Assembly (NCBI GenBank): GCA_027371655.1
Contig: DAHXMR010000182.1
Location: 1-22,802 of the forward strand
Length of the DNA stretch: 22,802 bases
Direction: 5' to 3'
From: Microcaldota archaeon
Lineage (GTDB): Archaea > Micrarchaeota > Micrarchaeia > Norongarragalinales > CAINOH01
The translations under genes were made by a program, and so were the position numbers. Position 1 is the first letter of the stretch. Each line of letters opens with the position of its first letter. Of this stretch, positions 19,368-22,802 are shown in pieces. The notes beneath the pieces were generated by a model that worked only from the letters and a program-made list of their open reading frames with translations, did no database searches and was not told where the DNA came from.

Positions 19368-22300
19368 ATGGGACCGAATTCAAAAAGGGGCCAGGGCTCT
19401 TTCGAATACATTCTTTTGATTGCCGGCCTGGCGCTTGCGGCCACAATCGTTTTCACTTTCCTGCAGAGTGCGGCAACGTCTTCCGCAAACCAGACCAACC
19501 AGACTTACGCGGGCTTTACCCGGGCCTTGCAAACCAGTTACACGCCGTTCCCGCAAAGCGGAGGCGGCGGCGCCCTCGTGGGAGGCGGCGGGCCGGATTC
19601 CACCATGCCCACAGTGAACCAGATTTCGCCCTCTTCCGCGTCGGTCGGCACAAGCGTGGTTTTCTCCGCGTCCGCAAACGATTCGGGCGGGATTTCAAAT
19701 TGCTACTTCTACTGGAACGGAATAAGCCAGGGAAAAATGGCTTTGTCCGGCTCCGCCACCAACGTGACTATAACCTTCACGAAGACCCCGGCGGCCAGCG
19801 GTTCGTTCCCCGCGTATGCCAATTGCTCCGACTTGGCGGGCAACTATGCCGCGGGAAGCCCGGTTTCCGTCACGGTAAGCGACCTTTCCGCACCGCAATA
19901 CTCCTCGTTCGGGCCGGCAAGCATGCTTTTGGAACAGGGCAACCCCACGGGGTTGAACGGGTATTCGCAGTGGACCGACAACGTCGGCGTTGCAAAGTTC
20001 AAGCTATCCCGGTGCTCGCCCGCATGCACCGACGTGTCCGGCACGTGGAGCAACGACTCCGAAATGGATTTGTCTTCGGGCTGGGCCAATTATACGCCCA
20101 CGTACGGCGCGGTGGGCACGTACTCCTGGCGCATTTGGGCCAGGGATGCGGCAAACAACTGGAACGCAACTCCGGTTGGAACGATTACCGTGGTGCAGGA
20201 AACCAAGCCGCCCTTATACTTTGCCCCCACAATCGGCACAAACGCGACCGGCCCCAACCCCGCGACCGGCGAGTTCGTAAAGCACTCCGGCCAGTGGTCG
20301 GACAACGTCGCGCTTTCAGGGTTCATTTTCGCAAGCAATTATTCCGGCGCGTGGAGCAACGACACGTGGCAGGCGTTCGCCATTTCGAACAACTCCTGGA
20401 GCAACGTTTCCAAGGCGCTGCCTTCAAGCGTCGGAACCTTCGGCTGGAAAATTTACGCCAACGACACTTCCAACAACTGGAACGCGACGCCCAACCAAAC
20501 AATCACCCCGGTTGACAAGGCTGCGCCCCAGTTCTCCGCAGTGTCGCAAAACACGTCGACGCCAAGCCTCGGCACGTACATCCGCCTCTCGTTCACCGTT
20601 TCCGACAACATCGCGTTGTCCGGCTACAATTTCTCAAGCAACTTCTCCGGCACCTGGCAAAACGACTCCTGGCAGCCCCTTTCCGGCGCAACGCAAGCCA
20701 TTACCTTGGACAAGCTCGCCCCAAGCGCCGGCGGCGCGTACGGATGGAGAATTTACGCCAACGACACTTCAAACAACCTGAACGTGTCCGGGCAGTTGAA
20801 CTTCACCGCAAGCGACACAACGCCGCCCCAATACTCCGGCGCACAATTGAACAACTCGGCGCCGTATACCGACGATGCCCTAGGATTTTCCGCGCTTTGG
20901 ACAGACAATGGCGCGCTTGCAAACGCAACGCTTGAAACCAACCTGACTACCGGAAACCTGGCTTTGCAAAACTTCACCGTGCAATTGAACGGCGCAAGCG
21001 ATTTCAGCAACTTCACAATCACGCCAATCGCCGCGAACGTGTTCCAATGGCGCATCTACGCAAACGACACGGCACACAATTATGCGGCCACCCCCAAGTA
21101 CACGATTAATGTAACGCAAAGGCCGCCGGTGATTTACTCGTTCGCAAGCCCCAACCAAAACGTGGTCGTAGTGAAAGGCTCGACAGTGAGTTATTCGGCA
21201 TTCTGGACGGAAACGAACTCTAGCAGAAACCTGAAGGAGTACCGGCTCTGGGCAAACAAAAGCGGCGGTTGGGCCCCGATAGTTTATACGGCCGTTACCG
21301 GCCGCTCGAATTGGACCAATTATTCGGAGGTTACCTCCCAGGAAGGGGCCTATGGCTGGTATTTGGAAGTGATGGACAACGGAACCTACTACAACCGGAC
21401 CCCCCAGCTAATGGTTATAGTGACCGCCTACTACCCGCGCTACTCCAATGCCGGAATGAACGTCACCTCGCCGGTTGACGCGGGCGCTACCGTTGACCAC
21501 TACGCGACTTGGAGCGATTCCACCACGCTTTCGGGCTATATATTCTCAAGCAATTATTCCGGCGCCTGGCAAAACGACCCCTGGCAGGCAATGCCGTCAT
21601 CTAACTTGACGGACATCGTAAGAAACGCGCCGAACACGGCGTCGGTATACGGCTGGCGCATTTGGGCCAACGACTCGGCCGGCAACTGGAATTCGACCGG
21701 CGGAACCTTCGCCATACGCGATTACATTCCCCCCATGTGGACGAGTTATTCCGCCAGCAGCAGTACTCCACTTATAATGGGGCAGGAAACGTTCACTTCC
21801 CATTGGACCGACAACGTGGCGGTATCCGGCTGCCTGTTTTCAACAAACTACACCGGAACCTGGGCAAACACCTCCACATATTACGGCGACGTCATGGGAT
21901 GCAGCTATACGCCGGTCCCGCGCCTTCCCGCCTTCGGCCCGGTGTACTGGAGAAACTACGCCTATGACACTTCCAACAACTGGAACGCCACCCCCATCGC
22001 CTCGGTAAACTACAACGCGACCTGCAACTTCGAAGGCGGAAGCTACCAGCCAACCGACTGCGGGTTCACCACCGACTTGCCAAGCTTCAACTGCGATGTC
22101 GATCCCTACGGATGCGGCAACGGATACGACTGCCCGGCGGTTACAAGCGGGTCTTGTGGCGGCAACCGTTGTTCGGGTTTAAGTTCCTGCATCGGCCAGT
22201 ACCAAGCAAACTACGTGTCCGGCTCGAGAAGGCACGCGGGATCGAATGCATACGCAATCAACGATACGGCATCCAGCGCAAGCACGCCGTATTATTACAC

Positions 22301-22736
22301 CACCGAAAAAATGGCGGTAATGTCGCCTAAAATCTACGGAAACGCCTCGGGAAAATACGTAACGTTCTGGGTGAGCTCAAGCGATGCCAGCGGCACCGCC
22401 CACGACCACTACCTGTTCTTCTGGGTCTACGACAATAGTTCGCCATCAATCAAGTCTTCGACTACACTTGGCTACTGCGTGCAATCCGGCACAGGCACCT
22501 GCCTGAGTTCGGACATGATTAGCAGCACTTACCGGTCGAATTCCGCAACCGGCGCAGACGGAACAACGTGGTACCGCGTAACTTATCCCCTTCCAAGCGG
22601 GCTTGCCAGCCCCTTCTGGGTGGAATGGGTGCCTCAAATCCACAAATACAGCGCTACGTATGACGCAATGAGCACGTTCTACACAATCGACGACTTCTGC
22701 ATCTCAGACTCAAGCGGAAACTGCCTCAATTCCTAA
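19368..22736 (+). CDS. Large modular surface adhesin: class III signal, Ig/FN3-like repeats, MAM-like C-terminal domain
   Basis: The product is 1122 residues from ATG 19368, chosen because it places a short head before the canonical site SKRG|QGSFEYILLIAGL (QxSxE, hydrophobic helix to about 31); the upstream in-frame extension would put 37 extra residues before it. After a Gly-rich spacer comes an Ig-like domain (about 80-172) paralogous to one in the preceding gene. Seven repeat modules of about 98-105 residues follow (173-885), each with WSDNxALSGxxFSxNxSG near the start and GWRIYANDTSNNWNATP near the end. Residues 886-1122 carry CNFEGG, CGFTTD, RRHAGSNAYA, KMAVMSPKI, VTFWVS and TIDDFCI in the order expected of a MAM-type beta sandwich, plus a Cys-dense insert. 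It is very rich in N-x-S/T sequons, so probably heavily glycosylated. No C-terminal anchor is seen. Confidence 0.82.
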   Translation: MGPNSKRGQGSFEYILLIAGLALAATIVFTFLQSAATSSANQTNQTYAGFTRALQTSYTPFPQSGGGGALVGGGGPDSTMPTVNQISPSSASVGTSVVFSASANDSGGISNCYFYWNGISQGKMALSGSATNVTITFTKTPAASGSFPAYANCSDLAGNYAAGSPVSVTVSDLSAPQYSSFGPASMLLEQGNPTGLNGYSQWTDNVGVAKFKLSRCSPACTDVSGTWSNDSEMDLSSGWANYTPTYGAVGTYSWRIWARDAANNWNATPVGTITVVQETKPPLYFAPTIGTNATGPNPATGEFVKHSGQWSDNVALSGFIFASNYSGAWSNDTWQAFAISNNSWSNVSKALPSSVGTFGWKIYANDTSNNWNATPNQTITPVDKAAPQFSAVSQNTSTPSLGTYIRLSFTVSDNIALSGYNFSSNFSGTWQNDSWQPLSGATQAITLDKLAPSAGGAYGWRIYANDTSNNLNVSGQLNFTASDTTPPQYSGAQLNNSAPYTDDALGFSALWTDNGALANATLETNLTTGNLALQNFTVQLNGASDFSNFTITPIAANVFQWRIYANDTAHNYAATPKYTINVTQRPPVIYSFASPNQNVVVVKGSTVSYSAFWTETNSSRNLKEYRLWANKSGGWAPIVYTAVTGRSNWTNYSEVTSQEGAYGWYLEVMDNGTYYNRTPQLMVIVTAYYPRYSNAGMNVTSPVDAGATVDHYATWSDSTTLSGYIFSSNYSGAWQNDPWQAMPSSNLTDIVRNAPNTASVYGWRIWANDSAGNWNSTGGTFAIRDYIPPMWTSYSASSSTPLIMGQETFTSHWTDNVAVSGCLFSTNYTGTWANTSTYYGDVMGCSYTPVPRLPAFGPVYWRNYAYDTSNNWNATPIASVNYNATCNFEGGSYQPTDCGFTTDLPSFNCDVDPYGCGNGYDCPAVTSGSCGGNRCSGLSSCIGQYQANYVSGSRRHAGSNAYAINDTASSASTPYYYTTEKMAVMSPKIYGNASGKYVTFWVSSSDASGTAHDHYLFFWVYDNSSPSIKSSTTLGYCVQSGTGTCLSSDMISSTYRSNSATGADGTTWYRVTYPLPSGLASPFWVEWVPQIHKYSATYDAMSTFYTIDDFCISDSSGNCLNS
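19884..22020 (+). repeat. Seven tandem coding modules of about 295-318 bp
   Basis: Module starts are near 19884, 20203, 20518, 20819, 21121, 21430 and 21724, each opening with a PPQYS-like peptide. DNA similarity is high in short blocks: TACGCCAACGACACTTC occurs at about 20454 and 20754, and AGCAATTATTCCGGCGC occurs in modules 2 and 6. Modules 4 and 5 are the most diverged. Confidence 0.75.
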
Positions 22737-22776
22737 AGAATTCGCCCTTGCCCCAAATTAGAACGCCAAAGCTGCC

Positions 22777-22788
22777 GCTTGCGCTGGG
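22777..22788 (+). repeat. Intergenic 12-mer repeat, copy 3
   Basis: GCTTGCGCTGGG is the reverse complement of the copies at 3773-3784 and 4179-4190. It is followed by AAAACC and a TATA box, so here it sits directly upstream of a promoter. Confidence 0.5.
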
Positions 22789-22802
22789 AAAACCTATTTA
22801 AA
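22789..22802 (+). promoter_or_regulatory. BRE/TATA of a gene beyond the window
   Basis: AAAACCTATTTAAA ends the window and matches the TATTTAAA boxes upstream of 10250 and 18103. A leaderless gene would be expected to start about 25 bp past the window edge. Confidence 0.55.

Noticed and set aside
19193..20515. Plus-strand frame of 440 codons overlapping the adhesin gene
   Set aside because: Out of frame with the class III signal peptide and the repeat modules. Its His/Arg/Gly-rich translation is a shadow.
19884..22020. Repeat array considered as CRISPR or transposon-derived repeats
   Set aside because: The repeats are about 300 bp, coding, in frame and diverged, with no short identical repeats, spacers or cas genes. 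No CRISPR array or insertion sequence was seen anywhere in the window.

Overview
The window looks like a chromosomal segment of a GC-rich archaeon. The signs are: BRE/TATA promoters about 25-28 bp from start codons, implying mostly leaderless or short-leader mRNAs; archaeal class III (prepilin-type) signal peptides of the KRG|QxxxE kind; a TadC/ArlJ-type membrane platform protein; a tRNA-His with a canonical bulge-helix-bulge intron; and an archaeal/eukaryotic-like histidyl-tRNA synthetase. The small compact genes, the many unassignable membrane or secreted proteins and the Pro/Gln-rich linker proteins suggest a DPANN lineage such as Diapherotrites/Iainarchaeota or Micrarchaeota. That placement is inference; nothing here is a firm taxonomic marker.

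Layout. 1-812 (-): C-terminally cut membrane protein with a cytoplasmic helical head and a long Pro/Gln linker. 868-2994 (+): two-module TadC-like pilus platform protein, divergent from the first gene across one symmetrical TATA box. 2995-3250: non-coding, with a cloverleaf-like set of hairpins and a structured leader. 3251-4117 (+): a pilin-like protein and a 74-residue single-span membrane protein. 4276-4957 (+): a two-gene toxin-antitoxin-like pair. 5029-7744 (+): four consecutive small Cys-rich proteins, each with one N-terminal membrane segment, read as a minor-pilin module. 7816-9786 (-): three membrane spans, a giant Pro/Gln/Ala linker and a C-terminal double zinc ribbon. 9887-10138 (+): small two-span membrane protein. 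10250-14560 (+): a 1436-residue exported, C-terminally anchored protein of unknown function. 14596-15006 (+) and 15003-15680 (-): convergent unknown genes sharing a CTAG stop. 15783-16217 (-): exported His-rich protein with a possible operator. 16512-16607: intron-containing tRNA-His. 16671-18002: hisS. 18103-19323 and 19368-22736 (+): two large surface proteins with prepilin-type N-termini, the second with seven Ig/FN3-like modules and a MAM-like C-terminal domain. The window ends at a promoter for a gene outside it.

How the genes fit together. Most of the coding capacity can be read as one envelope theme: a type IV pilus-like machine (platform protein, a class III pilin-like protein, four Cys-rich minor-pilin candidates) and long, sequon-rich adhesin-like proteins carrying the same type of processing signal. 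Every one of the five Cys-rich pilin-like proteins has an even cysteine count (4, 14, 8, 4, 6), all after the membrane segment, which fits extracellular disulfides. No assembly ATPase or prepilin peptidase is visible here, so those would have to lie elsewhere. The translation pair tRNA-His/hisS is a separate housekeeping unit with the tRNA 63 bp ahead of its synthetase.
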